In this document: in pieces, positions 1 through 9,012 of the stretch
How positions within the stretch are numbered: position 1 is the stretch's first letter
Layout of the letters: each line of letters begins with the position of its first letter
Assembly: GCF_900106665.1 (NCBI RefSeq)
Contig: NZ_FNNA01000003.1
Location: 248,001 to 312,000, forward strand
Source: Paracoccus sanguinis
GTDB lineage: Bacteria > Pseudomonadota > Alphaproteobacteria > Rhodobacterales > Rhodobacteraceae
Direction of reading: 5' to 3'
Length of the DNA stretch: 64,000 nt
Position numbers and translations under genes: made by a program
Notes under the pieces: generated by a model
What the model saw: only the letters and a program-made list of their open reading frames with translations
Database searches by the model: none
Told to the model about the DNA's origin: nothing

Positions 1-57
1 CGGGTTTTCAACGCGCGAGGGGCGGGCGGCGCGCAGACGGGCAATCGGGGGGACGGC

Positions 58-924
58 ATGGCACGGGTGGCATTTCTGGGGCTTGGGGTGATGGTGTTCC
101 CGATGGCCGGGCATCTGGCGGCGGCGGGGCACGAGGTCACGGTCTACAACCGCACCCCCGCCCGCGCCGCCGACTGGGCCGCCCGCCACACCGGCCGCAC
201 CGCCCCCACCCCGCGCGCGGCGGCCGAGGGCGCCGAGGTGGTCATGGCTTGTGTCGGCAACGACGACGACCTGCGAGCGGTCTGCCTCGGCCCCGAGGGC
301 GCCTTTGCGGGCATGGCCGCGGGGGCGCTCTTCGTCGATCACACCACCGTCTCGGCCAAGGTCACGCGCGAACTGGCCGAGGCCGCGCGCGCCGCGGGGC
401 TGGGCTTCGTCGATGCCCCCGTCTCGGGCGGGCAGGCGGGGGCCGAGACCGGCCAGCTTTCGATCATGTGCGGCGGCACGCCCGAGCATTACGCGCGGGC
501 CGAGCCGGTGATCGCCGCTTATGCCCGGATCTGCCGGCGGATGGGCGACAGCGGCGCGGGGCAGCTGACCAAGATGGCCAACCAGATCGCCATCGCGGGG
601 CTGGTACAGGGCCTCGCCGAATCGCTGAACTTCGCCGAGCGAGCCGGGCTCTCGATCCCCGAGGTGGTCGAGGTGATCAGCCAGGGCGCCGCCGGCAGCT
701 GGCAGATGGTGAACCGCCACAAGGCGATGGCCGAGGGGGCCTTTGACTTCGGCTTCGCGGTTGACTGGATGCGCAAGGACCTGGGCATCTGCCTCGACAC
801 CGCGGACGAGACCGGGGCCAGCCTGCCGGTCACGGCGCTGGTGGACCAGTTCTACAAGGAGGTGCAGGCGATGGGCGGCGGGCGCTGGGACACCTCATCG
901 CTGATCGCGCGGCTGAGGCGGTGA
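58..924 (+). CDS. NAD(P)-dependent 3-hydroxyisobutyrate dehydrogenase family oxidoreductase
   Basis: This 288-residue protein has the two-domain plan of the beta-hydroxyacid dehydrogenase family, which oxidises small hydroxyacids such as 3-hydroxyisobutyrate or reduces tartronate semialdehyde and succinic semialdehyde. An N-terminal Rossmann motif lies at residues 7-15, the substrate loop PVSGG at 121-125, and the catalytic lysine in QLTKMANQ at K172. Length is normal for the family. The start has a purine-rich ribosome site (gggggga) a few bases upstream. One oddity stands out: the family signature GxGxMG reads GLGVMV, so the third dinucleotide-loop glycine is Val13. The cupin gene that follows overlaps the stop codon by GTGA, so the two are probably co-translated. 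The exact substrate cannot be read from sequence. Confidence 0.88.
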   Translation: MARVAFLGLGVMVFPMAGHLAAAGHEVTVYNRTPARAADWAARHTGRTAPTPRAAAEGAEVVMACVGNDDDLRAVCLGPEGAFAGMAAGALFVDHTTVSAKVTRELAEAARAAGLGFVDAPVSGGQAGAETGQLSIMCGGTPEHYARAEPVIAAYARICRRMGDSGAGQLTKMANQIAIAGLVQGLAESLNFAERAGLSIPEVVEVISQGAAGSWQMVNRHKAMAEGAFDFGFAVDWMRKDLGICLDTADETGASLPVTALVDQFYKEVQAMGGGRWDTSSLIARLRR

Positions 925-1367
925 CGATCCCCGCCCATCAGCGACCGCTGATCCACCGCGCCGCGGGCCCGGCCGACCCCGCCTGGTTCGAGCGCCGCTT
1001 TGGCGCCAACGGCTGGACCGGCGCTTGGCGCGATGGCGTCTATGCGCGCCACCACTACCACGCGACGACGCACGAGGTGCTGGGCTGCTACGCGGGCACC
1101 GCCCGGCTGCAACTCGGCGGCCCCGCGGGCGAGGTCCACGACATCGCCGCCGGCGACGTGGTGGTGATCCCGGCCGGGCTGGCCCATTGCAACCTGCGCT
1201 CGAGCGCGGATTTCGCGGTGGTGGGCGCCTATCCGGGCGGGGTGTCGCCCGATCTGCGGGACGGCGCGGGCGATGCGGAGGTCGCGCTGCACCGGCCCGT
1301 GCGCGATCCGGTTCTGGGCGCAGGCGCCGGGTTTGCGGCGGATGCCGCACCCGTCTCGCGCGGCTGA
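921..1367 (+). CDS. Cupin-domain protein
   Basis: This 148-residue protein is a single-domain cupin. Cupin motif 1 is HHYHATTHEV at residues 44-53 and motif 2 is the GDVVVIPAGLAH stretch at 78-89, supplying the usual His/Glu metal ligands. Cupins of this size act as metal-binding isomerases, dioxygenases or ligand sensors, and nothing here narrows the choice. Translation starts at a GTG whose bases overlap the TGA of the upstream dehydrogenase (GTGA), a typical sign of translational coupling, so a shared pathway with that enzyme is likely. It reads toward tRNA-Arg on the other strand. Confidence 0.8.
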   Translation: MTIPAHQRPLIHRAAGPADPAWFERRFGANGWTGAWRDGVYARHHYHATTHEVLGCYAGTARLQLGGPAGEVHDIAAGDVVVIPAGLAHCNLRSSADFAVVGAYPGGVSPDLRDGAGDAEVALHRPVRDPVLGAGAGFAADAAPVSRG

Positions 1368-1382
1368 AGGGTGGAGGGCGAA

Positions 1383-1459
1383 TGGCGGGCCCGGAAGGGC
1401 TCGAACCCTCAACCTGCCGATTAGAAGTCGGCTGCTCTATCCAGTTGAGCTACGGGCCC
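1383..1459 (-). tRNA. tRNA-Arg (anticodon UCU)
   Basis: Read on the minus strand this is a complete 77-nt cloverleaf. The acceptor stem GGGCCCG pairs with CGGGCCC, the D arm contains AGCTCAACTGGATAGAGC, the anticodon stem GCCGA/TCGGC encloses loop CTTCTAA with anticodon TCT, and the T arm contains GGTTCGAGCC. The 3' CCA is encoded. The gene decodes the AGA arginine codon, which should be rare in such a GC-rich genome. Confidence 0.97.
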
Positions 1460-1539
1460 GCGCTGCCGTTTTCTCTGCGGCAAATGCCGCGCGCGTGCAA
1501 GGGACAGGCCGGGGCGACCAGCGGCCCCGGGCCGCGCGG

Positions 1540-2031
1540 TCAGATCGCCCGCGTCATGAAGACGCTCATCGGATCGGGGCGATAATCCCCGAAGGGCGGG
1601 CACTCAGCGAACCCGGCGCGGGCGTAGAGCGCGCGGGCGGGCGCAAAGCTCGGCTGCGCGCCGGTCTCGAGCGACAGGCGCGCGAGTCCCATTTCCCGCC
1701 CGGCCTCGACCAGATGCGTGACCATCAGCGCGGCGAGGCCGCGGCCGCGCGCCTCGTCGAGGACGTGCATCGACTTGATCTCGCCGTGCCCTGCGCCGAT
1801 CCGCTTGATCGCCCCCATCGCCAGCGGCTGCCCGGCGTCGCGCAGCACGAACAGCGCCACGCCCTCGGCCGCGAGCCCGGCGCGGTCCATCATGTGGATC
1901 GACTCGGGCGGCGTGTCGGCGTGGCAGAAGGCGTGATGGCGCTCGAAGAGCAGCCCGAGGTCGGGGGTCAGCGGATCCTCGCGCCCGACCGTCAGGCGGT
2001 CGTCGGCCGCGGCAGAGGTCAGTGGGTCCAC
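1540..2031 (-). CDS. GNAT-family N-acetyltransferase
   Basis: This 163-residue protein is a single GNAT domain, which transfers an acetyl group from acetyl-CoA to an amine. The CoA pyrophosphate loop (motif A) is visible as RGRGLA at residues 95-100 in the context [16 protein letters not shown], followed by the C-terminal [10 protein letters not shown] segment typical of the superfamily. The layout resembles small YsnE-like acetyltransferases; the substrate is unknown. The start is a GTG inside the end of the upstream NDUFS4-like gene (13-bp overlap), so it is probably translated from the same mRNA. Confidence 0.82.
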   Translation of the reverse strand: MDPLTSAAADDRLTVGREDPLTPDLGLLFERHHAFCHADTPPESIHMMDRAGLAAEGVALFVLRDAGQPLAMGAIKRIGAGHGEIKSMHVLDEARGRGLAALMVTHLVEAGREMGLARLSLETGAQPSFAPARALYARAGFAECPPFGDYRPDPMSVFMTRAI

Positions 2032-2330
2032 GGTGCCCGCCGGTCGGTGGCGAAGTTCTCGCCGTAGCCACGCGGGCGGACGTTCGGGGCGCGCTTGTTC
2101 GGCTCGACCACCACGTAGTCCAGGTCGTTGGCCTTGGCGTAGGCCTCGGCCTCGGCGCGGGTGGCGAAGCGCAGGCGGACCTGCGACTGGGTGTCGCCGC
2201 TCGACGTCCAGCCCATCAGCGGGTCGATCGCCCGGGGGGCGTCCTGCGGAAACTCCAGCACCCAGCCGCGGGTGCGGGCGGTGCCCGACTGCATCGCGTT
2301 GCGGGCAGGCTGGAAGATGCGGACGCGCAT
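2019..2330 (-). CDS. NDUFS4-type accessory subunit of respiratory complex I
   Basis: This 103-residue protein matches the ETC complex I conserved-region family, whose mitochondrial member is NDUFS4 (18-kDa subunit). Recognisable blocks are the N-terminal [15 protein letters not shown], the central [16 protein letters not shown], the [12 protein letters not shown] segment and the C-terminal [19 protein letters not shown]. In alphaproteobacteria this subunit sits on the peripheral arm of NADH:ubiquinone oxidoreductase and stabilises the NADH-binding module. As in many relatives it is encoded away from the nuo operon. It is followed by, and overlaps, the acetyltransferase gene. It faces sodC across a 155-bp divergent promoter region. 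Confidence 0.9.
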   Translation of the reverse strand: MRVRIFQPARNAMQSGTARTRGWVLEFPQDAPRAIDPLMGWTSSGDTQSQVRLRFATRAEAEAYAKANDLDYVVVEPNKRAPNVRPRGYGENFATDRRAPWTH

Positions 2331-2485
2331 GGGAAACGACCCTTCGGGCTACAGGCTTGCGTCCGTCTTGTGCCGCAGCCGCGCGCCGGGATCAAGCGGG
2401 CGGATCGGGGCGCGCGGTCGGGCGGCGGGAACGCGGGCGGCGTCCTCGCGTTGAGCCCTGCCACCGTCATCGAGAGGATACGCCC

Positions 2486-3094
2486 ATGACCCGCCCCCAT
2501 GCCGCGACCCGCGCCGAGACCCTCCCCGCCCCGCGGATGCTTGGCGCGCTGATGCTCGGCGCCGCGCTCGCGCTCGTCCCAGTGTTTGCCCATGCCCAAG
2601 CGCCCGCGGCCCCGGCCGCGACGACCGAAGCGGCCGCCGCGACCCAGCAGGCCGCCGCCACGCTCAAGGGCGTGGACGGGGCCGAGATGGGCAGCGTAAC
2701 GCTCTCCGACACGCCCTCGGGGTCGCTGCATGTCATCCTGCACCTCGCCAAGCTGCCGGATGGCCCGCATGCGATCCACATCCATGAGACCGGCAAATGC
2801 GAAGGGCCGGACTTCAAGTCGGCCGGCGGGCACCTCGCCGGGGGCAAGCAGCACGGCGCGCTGCACCCCGAGGGGATGCACGCGGGCGACCTGCCCAACA
2901 TCGATTCGGCCGGCGGCGGGCCGATCAATCAGGAGTTCTTCCTCGAAGGCGTGAAGCTCGCCGACGTGATGGACGCCGACGGCGGCAGCTTCATCGTGCA
3001 CGCGGACGCCGACGACTACGTCTCGCAGCCGGCCGGCAATGCCGGCGACCGCATCGCCTGCGGCGTGTTCGAGGCGACGGCCGGCACCAACTGA
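2486..3094 (+). CDS. sodC: Periplasmic Cu/Zn superoxide dismutase
   Basis: This 202-residue protein dismutates superoxide in the periplasm. The metal-binding set looks intact: HIHETGKC carries two Cu ligands and a disulfide cysteine, GGHL the bridging histidine, then [12 protein letters not shown] for zinc, and [10 protein letters not shown] the last Cu histidine; DRIACGVF closes the domain with the second cysteine. The N-terminus has a signal peptide (hydrophobic [21 protein letters not shown]) followed by an Ala/Pro/Thr-rich linker to about residue 58. I place the start at 2486 because it gives a normal signal peptide and has a good ribosome site (gagagga) 7 bases upstream; the frame stays open further upstream without coding character. 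Confidence 0.95.
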   Translation: MTRPHAATRAETLPAPRMLGALMLGAALALVPVFAHAQAPAAPAATTEAAAATQQAAATLKGVDGAEMGSVTLSDTPSGSLHVILHLAKLPDGPHAIHIHETGKCEGPDFKSAGGHLAGGKQHGALHPEGMHAGDLPNIDSAGGGPINQEFFLEGVKLADVMDADGGSFIVHADADDYVSQPAGNAGDRIACGVFEATAGTN

Positions 3095-3114
3095 CCGAGG
3101 CGCCCGCGCGCCTG

Positions 3115-3141
3115 AGGGCCGTCCCGTCATGGGGCGGCCCT
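3115..3141 (+). terminator. Hairpin downstream of sodC
   Basis: AGGGCCG (3115-3121) pairs with CGGCCCT (3135-3141), extended inside by CCC/GGG around a short loop. It lies 20 bp past the sodC stop and 63 bp before uvrB. There is no T-run, so it could be a weak terminator or a transcript-stabilising hairpin. Confidence 0.45.
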
Positions 3142-3203
3142 TCGGCTTGCAAACACCCGTCGCGACCCCCACCCTTCTGGGCGTTCCCCCGCAAGGTCCC
3201 GTC

Positions 3204-5396
3204 ATGGCTCACAACAACACCAACGCCCCGATGCCGCTGCTTCTGACCCCGTCGAAGCCGCGCGAGAAGCTCGAGGGCGGGCGCCGCTTCGTCATGCACA
3301 GCGAGTTCCAGCCCGCGGGCGACCAGCCGACCGCCATCGTCGAGCTGACCGCGGGCGTGCGCGCGGGTGAGCGCGATCAGGTGCTGCTGGGCGCGACCGG
3401 CACCGGCAAGACCTTCACCATGGCCAAGGTGATCGAGGAAACCCAGCGCCCGGCGATCATCCTCGCCCCGAACAAGACATTGGCCGCCCAACTTTACGGC
3501 GAGTTCAAGGGCTTCTTCCCCGAGAACGCGGTCGAGTACTTCGTCAGCTACTACGACTACTACCAGCCCGAGGCCTACGTCCCGCGCTCGGACACCTACA
3601 TCGAGAAGGAATCGCAGATCAACGAGGCCATCGACCGGATGCGCCACTCGGCCACCCGCGCGCTCTTGGAGCGGGACGACGTGATCATCGTGGCCTCGGT
3701 GAGCTGCATCTACGGCATCGGCTCGGTCGAGACCTACTCGGCCATGACCCAGGATATGGTCGTGGGGCAGAGCTACGACCAGCGCCAGTTCATCGGCGAG
3801 CTGGTGGCGCAGCAGTACAAGCGCCTCGACACCGCCTTCCAGCGCGGCGCCTTCCGCGTCCGCGGCGATCTGGTCGAGGTGTGGCCCGCCCACCTCGAGG
3901 ACCGCGCCTGGCGGTTTTCCTTCTTCGGCAACGAGCTCGAGAGCATCACCGAATTCGACCCGCTGACCGGCGCGAAAGAGGCCGAGTACAAGCAGATCCG
4001 CATCTACGCCAACAGCCACTACGTCACCCCGCGGCCGACATTGCAGCAGGCGATCAAGGGGATACGCATCGAACTTGAGAACCGGCTGAAACAGCTCACC
4101 GACGAGGGCAAGCTGCTCGAGGCGCAGCGGCTGGAACAGCGCACCAACTTCGACCTCGAGATGCTCGAGGCGACGGGCGTCTGCAACGGGATCGAGAACT
4201 ACTCGCGCTATCTGACCGGCCGCGCGCCGGGCGAGCCGCCGCCGACGCTGTTCGAGTTCATCCCCGACAACGCCATCGTCTTCGCCGACGAATCCCACGT
4301 CAGCGTGCCGCAGATCGGCGGCATGTATCGCGGCGACTTCCGGCGCAAGTTCACGCTGGCCGAGCACGGCTTCCGCCTGCCGTCCTGCATGGACAACCGC
4401 CCGCTCAAGTTCGAGGAATGGGACGCGATGCGGCCGCAGTCGGTATTCGTCTCGGCCACCCCCGCGGATTGGGAGCTGGACCAGACCGGCGGCGTCTTCA
4501 CCGAGCAGGTGATCCGCCCGACCGGCCTGCTGGACCCGGTGATCGAGATCCGGCCGGTGGAAACCCAGGTGGACGATTTGCTGGACGAGGTGCGCAAGGT
4601 CAGCGCGCAGGGCTATCGGACCCTGGTCACGACGCTGACCAAGCGCATGGCCGAGGACCTGACCGAGTACCTGCACGAGCAGGGCATCCGCGTGCGTTAC
4701 ATGCACAGCGACATCGACACGATCGAGCGGATCGAGATCCTGCGCGACCTGCGCCTCGGCGCCTATGACGTGCTGGTCGGGATCAACCTGCTGCGCGAGG
4801 GGCTCGACATCCCCGAATGCGGGCTGGTGGCGATCCTCGACGCCGACAAGGAGGGGTTCCTGCGCTCGGAAACCTCGCTGATCCAGACGATCGGCCGGGC
4901 GGCGCGGAACGTGGACGGGCGGGTGATCCTCTATGCCGACCACATCACCGGCAGCATGGAACGCGCCATGGCCGAGACCGAGCGGCGGCGCGCCAAGCAG
5001 ATGGCCTATAACGAGGAACACGGCATCACCCCGCAGACCGTCCGCAAGAACGTCGAGGATGTGCTCGCGGGTCTCTGGCAGGGCGACACCGATCAGGCGC
5101 GGATCACGACCAAGGTCGAGAAGCCCCTGGTCGGCGGCAACCTCGCCGCCCATCTCGACGCGCTGCGGGTGCAGATGCGCAAGGCCGCCGAGAACCTCGA
5201 GTTCGAGGAGGCCGCGCGGCTGAGGGATGAGGTCAAGCGGCTGGAAGCGGTCGAGCTGACCATCGCCGACGACCCGCTCGCCCGCCAACAGGCGGTCGAG
5301 GAGGCCGCCGAGGCGGCGGTGGCGGCGTCGGGGCGCTCGACCGCCGGCCGGGCGGGCCAGCGCGGCGGCAACAAGCGCAGCAAGCGGCGGGGCTGA
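3204..5396 (+). CDS. uvrB: Excinuclease ABC subunit UvrB
   Basis: UvrB is the damage-verifying helicase-like subunit of nucleotide excision repair: UvrA loads it onto damaged DNA and it then recruits UvrC. In this 730-residue protein Walker A is GATGTGKT at 63-70, the strand-separating beta-hairpin begins at [12 protein letters not shown] (116-127), the Walker B-like DESH follows [11 protein letters not shown], and helicase motif VI is [11 protein letters not shown]-terminal UVR domain ([19 protein letters not shown]), which contacts UvrC, is present, followed by a basic Gly/Arg/Lys tail. I choose 3204 because homology begins just after it; upstream residues look like translated leader. I see no alphaproteobacterial LexA box in the upstream gap. 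Confidence 0.97.
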   Translation: MAHNNTNAPMPLLLTPSKPREKLEGGRRFVMHSEFQPAGDQPTAIVELTAGVRAGERDQVLLGATGTGKTFTMAKVIEETQRPAIILAPNKTLAAQLYGEFKGFFPENAVEYFVSYYDYYQPEAYVPRSDTYIEKESQINEAIDRMRHSATRALLERDDVIIVASVSCIYGIGSVETYSAMTQDMVVGQSYDQRQFIGELVAQQYKRLDTAFQRGAFRVRGDLVEVWPAHLEDRAWRFSFFGNELESITEFDPLTGAKEAEYKQIRIYANSHYVTPRPTLQQAIKGIRIELENRLKQLTDEGKLLEAQRLEQRTNFDLEMLEATGVCNGIENYSRYLTGRAPGEPPPTLFEFIPDNAIVFADESHVSVPQIGGMYRGDFRRKFTLAEHGFRLPSCMDNRPLKFEEWDAMRPQSVFVSATPADWELDQTGGVFTEQVIRPTGLLDPVIEIRPVETQVDDLLDEVRKVSAQGYRTLVTTLTKRMAEDLTEYLHEQGIRVRYMHSDIDTIERIEILRDLRLGAYDVLVGINLLREGLDIPECGLVAILDADKEGFLRSETSLIQTIGRAARNVDGRVILYADHITGSMERAMAETERRRAKQMAYNEEHGITPQTVRKNVEDVLAGLWQGDTDQARITTKVEKPLVGGNLAAHLDALRVQMRKAAENLEFEEAARLRDEVKRLEAVELTIADDPLARQQAVEEAAEAAVAASGRSTAGRAGQRGGNKRSKRRG

Positions 5397-5418
5397 GGCG
5401 CCGCGGCGGTCGCCTCAG
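5393..5418. terminator. Shared convergent hairpin containing both stop codons
   Basis: CTGAGGCG (5393-5400) pairs perfectly with CGCCTCAG (5411-5418) around a 10-nt loop. The uvrB TGA (5394-5396) lies in the left arm and the TGA of the opposing methyltransferase (5417-5415) in the right arm. It would form on both transcripts and probably acts as a bidirectional terminator or 3'-end stabiliser, although no T-run follows. Confidence 0.5.
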
Positions 5419-6197
5419 CGCCGGGCGAGGAACGAGCCGCGCCCGGGCGTCGGGTCGGGAATGTCCTCGATGGTGGTGAACTTGCACTCGTCCAGCATGT
5501 CGCGGACGCAGGCCCGCGTCGGGAACCACTTGCGGATGTGGTGCACCCCCTCGGCCGGCGGCTTGAAGTGGATGAAGCTGCCCTCGCCGTCGTGCAGCGT
5601 CGTCTCGAGCCACAGCAGGTCCGAGGCCCTGGCGATCCGTTCCAGATCGTGGAACGGGTGGCGCAGGTGGTAGAGCAGCCCGAGGCAGAGGATCGCGTCG
5701 TAGCGCTCGCCCTCGGCGATGGCGTTGACGTCGCCCACCCGGGTCCAGATCCGGTCCTGCGTGCCCGTCGCCTGGGCGGCGAAGCGCAGGCGCTTGATCA
5801 TCGCGCCCCAGAAGTCCTGGGCGAGCACATGGGCGCCGCGGCGCGCCATCTCAATGGCGAAGAACCCGTCGGCCGAGCCGAGGTCCAGCACCCGCATCCC
5901 GGTCATGTCGGCGGGCAGCACGTCCTCATAGACGTGCCAGCGGCGCAGCGGGTGATCGGCCGGCTGCGGGCCGACGCTCGGGGCGATGGCGCGGGTCTCG
6001 ACACCGGGGGACAGGCGGATGTTGTGAAACCAGGGCCCGAGCGCGGTGACCTGCGCCCGCAGCGCCTCGTCGTCGAGCGGCGCGTCGAGCGACGGGATGG
6101 CGGTCGCCCCGGCGATGTCGCTGAAATCGGCCCGGTGCGGTGCGGGATCCTGTGCCGCGGCGGGCGTGGTGTCTGGGTCGATGGTGGTCTCGGTCAT
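5415..6197 (-). CDS. CmoB-like SAM-dependent methyltransferase
   Basis: This 260-residue class I methyltransferase carries the SAM motif VLDLGSADGFF (residues 103-113), an acidic strand-2 position in AQDFW, and a CLGLLYHLRHPF block resembling the CmoB/DUF1698 group, whose founding member modifies uridine-34 of tRNA. The first 50 residues are Ala/Pro/Asp-rich and look disordered. I would not call it CmoB itself: the partner CmoA is not nearby and CmoB is usually about 320 residues. The gene runs the same way as the ParA-like gene 131 bp upstream and ends in a hairpin shared with uvrB. Confidence 0.72.
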   Translation of the reverse strand: MTETTIDPDTTPAAAQDPAPHRADFSDIAGATAIPSLDAPLDDEALRAQVTALGPWFHNIRLSPGVETRAIAPSVGPQPADHPLRRWHVYEDVLPADMTGMRVLDLGSADGFFAIEMARRGAHVLAQDFWGAMIKRLRFAAQATGTQDRIWTRVGDVNAIAEGERYDAILCLGLLYHLRHPFHDLERIARASDLLWLETTLHDGEGSFIHFKPPAEGVHHIRKWFPTRACVRDMLDECKFTTIEDIPDPTPGRGSFLARR

Positions 6198-6328
6198 CTG
6201 CTGCGCTCGCGCTCATCCCCGGCCGGTGCGGCCATGAGGGATTTGTGTGGCCCGGCCCGCGGCGAGAGTCGAGAGGTCAGCGCGGCCTGTGGCACCCGAC
6301 GCCAGTGCAGATTTCGCAGCCCGGCGGC

Positions 6329-6991
6329 TCAGCCCGCCCGCAACGTCCGCGCCCCGGCGCCGCCGGCGTGGGACATGACCTCATCGGCGAGCGCCGCGAT
6401 CTCGTCGCGGGCCGGGCCCTTCGGGCCCTCGGCCACCGCGCTGCCCTGCCCCAGCGTCTCGGCATAGGCGACGCGGTTGGCCACCGTCGTCTCGGCCACA
6501 TCGACGCCGAGCGCCGCGGCCCCCGCGGCGACCTCGGCCCCAAGGCGGGTGTTGGGGCGCACCCGGTTCAGCACGATCAGCACCGGCCGCTTCTCGCGTT
6601 GGGCAAGGTCCAGCACCCCTTCGGTCGCCCACAAATCCACCTGGCTCGACGCGACCGGGACCACGATCAGGTCCGCGATCCGCAGCGCCGGGCGCAGGTC
6701 GCTCTCGATCTTCGGGGGCGTGTCGATCAGCACCACGTCGAAGCGGCGCTTGAGTTTCTCGCCCTCGTAGCTCGCCCCCCAGGCCGACGAGGTCGTGAAC
6801 TCGAGCCCCTCGTCCTCGCCCACCCGGTCCAGCCGCTCGATGAACCAGCGCCCGAGGCTGCCCTGCGGGTCGGTGTCGAGCACCGCCACGCGCAGACCCT
6901 GGCGGCGCAGCACGATGGCGAGGTTGACGGTGAGCGTGGTCTTGCCGGACCCGCCCTTCTGCTGGGCGACGGTGATGATGCGTCCGGTCAT
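6329..6991 (-). CDS. ParA/Soj-family ATPase, orphan
   Basis: This 220-residue P-loop ATPase belongs to the ParA/MinD superfamily, which positions DNA or protein cargo. The deviant Walker A KGGSGKTT (12-19) contains the signature lysine, A' is LDTDPQG at 38-44, and Walker B is DVVLIDTPP. ParA members dimerise on ATP and bind DNA non-specifically. No ParB gene or parS site is adjacent, so this is an orphan ParA, not the main chromosome-segregation pair, and the cargo is unknown. The start at 6991 is preceded by a good ribosome site (aggggaa); in-frame codons further upstream lack homology. Confidence 0.87.
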   Translation of the reverse strand: MTGRIITVAQQKGGSGKTTLTVNLAIVLRRQGLRVAVLDTDPQGSLGRWFIERLDRVGEDEGLEFTTSSAWGASYEGEKLKRRFDVVLIDTPPKIESDLRPALRIADLIVVPVASSQVDLWATEGVLDLAQREKRPVLIVLNRVRPNTRLGAEVAAGAAALGVDVAETTVANRVAYAETLGQGSAVAEGPKGPARDEIAALADEVMSHAGGAGARTLRAG

Positions 6992-7121
6992 CTGGCTTCC
7001 CCTGGCCGTACTGCCTTGGAAAGGACGTCGCACGGGCGGCCGGGAAGGGCAAGGCTGCGCGGCCCCGCGCGCCGTCGGCCCGGGCGCTGCGGCCGCGCGC
7101 TGCCCGCCGGGTCGGCAGCGG

Positions 7122-7439
7122 TCAATAGACCGAGGCAACCTCGTACATCACCGGCTCGAAGCTGCGGCACATGGTGTGGATGACGCGGTTGCGCTCGCGC
7201 ATCTCTGGGGTGCGCAGCATCGCTTGGTAGTCCTTGCGGTCGGACCACTGCGAATAGGTGGCGATCCGGGTCTGGGCGTCGTTCAGATGCACCGCGGCGG
7301 CGATGAACCCGGCCTGGCGCGAGATCACCGCGGCATAGGCGTCGTTCAGCGCGTCGAGCACGTCCTGCGCCGTGCCCGGGGTCACGTCGAAGGTGCAGAT
7401 CACCGTCTGGCCGACGGCGTCGGTGCTGATCTGGGGCAT
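7122..7439 (-). CDS. Antibiotic biosynthesis monooxygenase (ABM) domain protein
   Basis: This 105-residue protein fits the dimeric alpha/beta-barrel ABM fold found in quinol monooxygenases and related cofactor-free oxygenases. Evidence is the opening [23 protein letters not shown], the [28 protein letters not shown] core and the C-terminal helix and strand. Such small proteins are often stand-alone and their substrate is rarely predictable. It is divergent from the dipeptidase gene, with 183 bp between them, and lies upstream of the ParA-like gene on the same strand. Confidence 0.75.
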   Translation of the reverse strand: MPQISTDAVGQTVICTFDVTPGTAQDVLDALNDAYAAVISRQAGFIAAAVHLNDAQTRIATYSQWSDRKDYQAMLRTPEMRERNRVIHTMCRSFEPVMYEVASVY

Positions 7440-7622
7440 CGCGGGCTCCTTTTTCGCCTAAGGCTGTCCTGGGCCTCAGTCTGCCACGGGTGCCGGCACC
7501 GGGCCACCCCCTCGCGCCACCCCGCGGGGCCGGGTCCCGGGCCGGTGCGCGCGGCCTTGCATCGCCCGGCGCGGGGTGAAACACCTCGACCGCCCAGCCC
7601 TGACCTGCCCGAGGAGAGGCCC

Positions 7623-8672
7623 ATGATCCCGGTGTTCGACGGCCACAACGACTATCTGCAACGCGCCGTGGCCGCGGGGCCGGACGGCCCGGCGCTGTGG
7701 CTGAACGGCGACGGGACCGGCCACATGGACCTGCCGCGGCTCAGGCGCGGCGGCATGGCGGGCGGGTTCTTCGCCATGTGGATCCCCGACCCGGGGACCG
7801 GCGACATCGAGGCGCTGCTGAAGGCGAAGGAGAATCCGCCCTTCGACCTGCCTCTGCCCGACCCCGTCCCCGCCGCCACCGCACTGCCGCAGGCCTTCGC
7901 CCAGGCCGCAGCGCTGTTCGCGCTCGAGCGGACCGGGACGCTGTCGGTCTGCCGCAGCGCAGCCGACATCCGCGCGGCGATGGACGCCGGGCGGATCGCG
8001 GCGATCCTGCACATGGAGGGCGCCGAGGCGATCCCGAGCCTCGACGCGCTGCATCTGTGGCACGGGCTGGGGATGCGCTCGCTGGGCTTCGTCTGGTCGC
8101 GGCCGACCGATTATGCGACCGGCGTGCCCTTCGCCTTCCCCTCGTCGCCCGACCGCGGCGACGGGCTGACGGCGGCCGGCAAGGCGCTGGTGCGCGAGTG
8201 CAACGCGCTCAAGATCATGATCGACCTGTCGCATCTGAACGAGAAGGGCTGCGACGACGTGGCGGCGCTGTCGGATGCGCCGCTGGTCGCAACCCACTCG
8301 GGCGTGCACGCGATCTCGGCCAGCTCGCGCAACCTGACCGACCGCCAGCTCCGCCAGATCGCCGACAGCGGCGGGGTGGTGGGGCTGAACTACAACACCG
8401 GCTTCCTGCGCCCCGACGGCCGGCGCGAGCGCTTCGCGGGGTTCGACCTGCTGCTGCGCCACCTCGACCACCTGCTCGGGATCCTCGGCGAGGGGGGCGT
8501 GGCGCTGGGATCTGACTTCGACGGGGCGGTGATGCCCGCCGACCTCGGCGACGCGGCGGCGCTGCCCGGGCTGGTCGCGGCGATGGAGGCGCATGGCTAC
8601 GGCCGCGCCCTGACCGAGCGCATCGCCTGGCGCAACTGGGTCGATGTGCTGGAGCGGACCTGGGGCGGCTGA
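7623..8672 (+). CDS. Membrane dipeptidase (renal dipeptidase family, M19)
   Basis: This 349-residue zinc peptidase is expected to hydrolyse dipeptides, including some with a D-residue. Binuclear-site motifs are present: FDGHNDYL (H8, D10) near the N-terminus, the bridging glutamate in ILHMEGAEAI, a histidine in IMIDLSHLNEKG, another in VATHSGVHAI, and GSDFDGA near the C-terminus. There is no signal peptide, so it is probably cytoplasmic. The start at 7623 follows a strong ribosome site (gaggagag). A Rhodobacter-style hairpin-repeat fragment and a short tandem repeat separate it from tRNA-Thr. Confidence 0.92.
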   Translation: MIPVFDGHNDYLQRAVAAGPDGPALWLNGDGTGHMDLPRLRRGGMAGGFFAMWIPDPGTGDIEALLKAKENPPFDLPLPDPVPAATALPQAFAQAAALFALERTGTLSVCRSAADIRAAMDAGRIAAILHMEGAEAIPSLDALHLWHGLGMRSLGFVWSRPTDYATGVPFAFPSSPDRGDGLTAAGKALVRECNALKIMIDLSHLNEKGCDDVAALSDAPLVATHSGVHAISASSRNLTDRQLRQIADSGGVVGLNYNTGFLRPDGRRERFAGFDLLLRHLDHLLGILGEGGVALGSDFDGAVMPADLGDAAALPGLVAAMEAHGYGRALTERIAWRNWVDVLERTWGG

Positions 8673-8729
8673 GACCTCCCCCATCCCGCGCCGCCTCTCT
8701 TGCGGGCCCCAAGCTTGCTCGCCCCCGCG

Positions 8730-8764
8730 TCATTCTCCTTGATGAAAATATCCCCGCCGGAGGC
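8730..8764 (-). repeat. Fragment of an interspersed GGATATTTT intergenic repeat
   Basis: On the minus strand this reads as a CCTCCGGCGGGGATATTTTC core followed by ATCAAGGAGAATG. It resembles the GATATTT-centred repeat copies at 30091-30140 and 58004-58062 and is the AT-richest patch locally. From memory, similar motifs are scattered through Rhodobacteraceae intergenic DNA; a genome self-search would confirm. Confidence 0.45.
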
Positions 8765-8829
8765 ATGACCCGGCGCCGCGGCGCGGCCGGTCGAGCGGGG
8801 CGGGGCTGGATGGCCAGCGCGGGATGGAC

Positions 8830-8872
8830 GGCGCAGGACAGTACGGGCGCGGGACAGGACGGCGCAGGACAG
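8830..8872. repeat. Three-unit tandem repeat 3' of tRNA-Thr
   Basis: The unit GGCGCRGGACAG occurs at 8830-8841, 8846-8857 and 8861-8872, spaced 3-4 bp apart, with a degenerate copy just before. It lies 22 bp beyond the 3' end of the minus-strand tRNA-Thr. Function unknown. Confidence 0.6.
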
Positions 8873-8894
8873 CACAGACCGGGTGGGGCGCGCT

Positions 8895-8969
8895 TGGTGC
8901 CGGCTGAGGGATTTGAACCCCCGACCCCCTGATTACAAATCAGACGCTCTACCACTGAGCTAAGCCGGC
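8895..8969 (-). tRNA. tRNA-Thr (anticodon UGU)
   Basis: This is a 75-nt cloverleaf on the minus strand. The acceptor stem GCCGGCT pairs with AGCCGGC, the D arm contains AGCTCAGTGGTAGAGC, the anticodon stem TCTGA/TCAGG holds loop TTTGTAA with anticodon TGT, and the T arm contains GGTTCAAATCC. CCA is encoded. It reads ACA threonine codons. Confidence 0.97.
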
Positions 8970-9012
8970 GCCGCCCCGAGATAGGACCAGCGGGGCCGCG
9001 GCGCAAGCGCGG

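Noticed and set aside
3095..3203. LexA (SOS) box before uvrB
   Set aside because: No GTTC-N7-GTTC or its complement; the best candidate has only one half-site.
8731..8746. Near-match to ATTC-N8-GAAT (ATTC-N8-GAAA)
   Set aside because: One mismatch, within a repeat fragment, and not upstream of a sulfur gene.
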